NCBI GenBank assembly: GCA_905182615.1
Contig: CAJJCG010000020.1
Location: 1-53,613 of the forward strand
Source: Alphaproteobacteria bacterium UBA2964
Lineage (GTDB): Bacteria > Pseudomonadota > Alphaproteobacteria > MPNO01 > UBA2964
Direction: 5' to 3'
DNA: 53,613 nucleotides
Shown: piece by piece, positions 53,380 through 53,613 of the stretch
How positions within the stretch are numbered: the stretch's first letter is position 1
Layout of the letters: each line of letters starts with the position of its first letter
The notes under the pieces: model-generated
Seen by the model: only the letters and a program-made list of their open reading frames with translations
Database searches by the model: none
What the model was told of the DNA's origin: nothing
Made by a program: the position numbers and the translations under genes

Positions 53380-53613
53380 TTAGACAGGCACGTATTCACT
53401 GCGGAACGACGACAAGGGCATCGGCGGATCTTCCTCGCTGCCATCGATCCACATATCGAAGACGATTTCGTTGTCCGGCGTTACCTCAAGCAGCCGCGCC
53501 CGGCACATGCCGCCACGATTATCATTGGTCGGCACACCATCGATGGTGCACACACCGCCAAAATTCATAAAGGTGTTGCCGGTCTCCGGCAGACGATAAG
53601 CGCCGCCCTGATA
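53380..53613 (-). CDS. C-terminal end of a probable arylsulfotransferase (ASST-like), partial
   Basis: The frame is open to the window edge and ends at 53380. The visible 77 residues read GAYRLPETGNTFMNFGG, RARLLEVTPDNEIVFDMWIDG and a final FRSEYVPV. This resembles the last blades and tail of ASST-type beta-propeller proteins (LPNGNTLIN-like, then an E-V-T-x-x-x-E-I-V-F strand). The rest lies outside the window. An internal ATG at 53568 is not the true start. It lies 25 bases upstream of the MmgE/PrpD gene and may be co-transcribed with it. Confidence 0.55.
   Translation of the reverse strand, partial: YQGGAYRLPETGNTFMNFGGVCTIDGVPTNDNRGGMCRARLLEVTPDNEIVFDMWIDGSEEDPPMPLSSFRSEYVPV

Overview
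The window is a stretch of alphaproteobacterial chromosome. The evidence is lineage-typical gene order: rnd-kpsF-lptCAB-rpoN-hpf-ptsN; a TIGR02300 protein facing aroA-cmk-rpsA; trxA/addA/addB/murU/amgK/tsaE next to a DivL-like kinase and ahcY; and ptsH-EIIA-rapZ-hprK-chvG-chvI facing pckA. Base composition is moderate GC, except for the first ~545 bases, which are clearly AT-rich. I would place it near the Rhodospirillales or a related marine lineage, but that is inference. There is no rRNA and no CRISPR array. All function calls come from reading motifs, not from searches.

Layout. 1-603: AT-rich DNA with one small membrane protein, ending in a 3' fragment of tRNA-Leu(CAG). This looks like the right end of an element integrated in that tRNA gene. 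646-7672: RNase D, then lipopolysaccharide precursor and transport genes (kpsF, lptC, lptA, lptB), sigma-54, hibernation factor and EIIA-Ntr. 7694-8690: a disturbed patch with an Hsp20 gene cut by an in-frame stop, the 3' remnant of a GIY-YIG-family gene, and tRNA-Ala(GGC). 8826-20938: housekeeping genes (TIGR02300, aroA, cmk, rpsA, sppA, ihfB, lapA, pyrF, trpF, trpB, trpA, accD, folC). 20964-33511 (minus strand): trxA, addA, addB, murU, amgK, a DivL-like kinase fused to TsaE and split near its N-terminus by two stop codons, and ahcY. 33646-40959: regulatory PTS genes, rapZ, hprK, ChvG/ChvI, a HugZ-like protein and pckA. 41006-47619: an iron locus with FbpB-type permease, a fatty acid hydroxylase/FbpA fusion, a DUF4856-like secreted protein and a divergent FbpC ATPase, around three Fur-box-like sequences. 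47769-53613: two EamA transporters, a lone PAS protein, a solute-binding-like protein, a glutathione transferase, an MmgE/PrpD protein and the end of a probable arylsulfotransferase.

How the parts fit. The left block links envelope building to the sigma-54/PTS-Ntr system, whose HPr, EIIA-Man and HPr kinase lie 26 kb away beside ChvG/ChvI and PckA, so carbon, nitrogen and envelope signalling genes are well represented. AmgK and MurU would recycle cell-wall amino sugars to UDP-MurNAc. The iron locus is the least ordinary part: a periplasmic ferric-binding domain is in one reading frame with a membrane di-iron hydroxylase, beside a Fur-like control region.

A recurring theme is abnormal stop codons. 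There are extra in-frame stops in hsp20 and in the DivL-like gene, and missing stops between DivL and TsaE and between the hydroxylase and FbpA. These could be real biology (fusion, read-through, gene decay) or base errors in the assembly. The sequence alone cannot decide.
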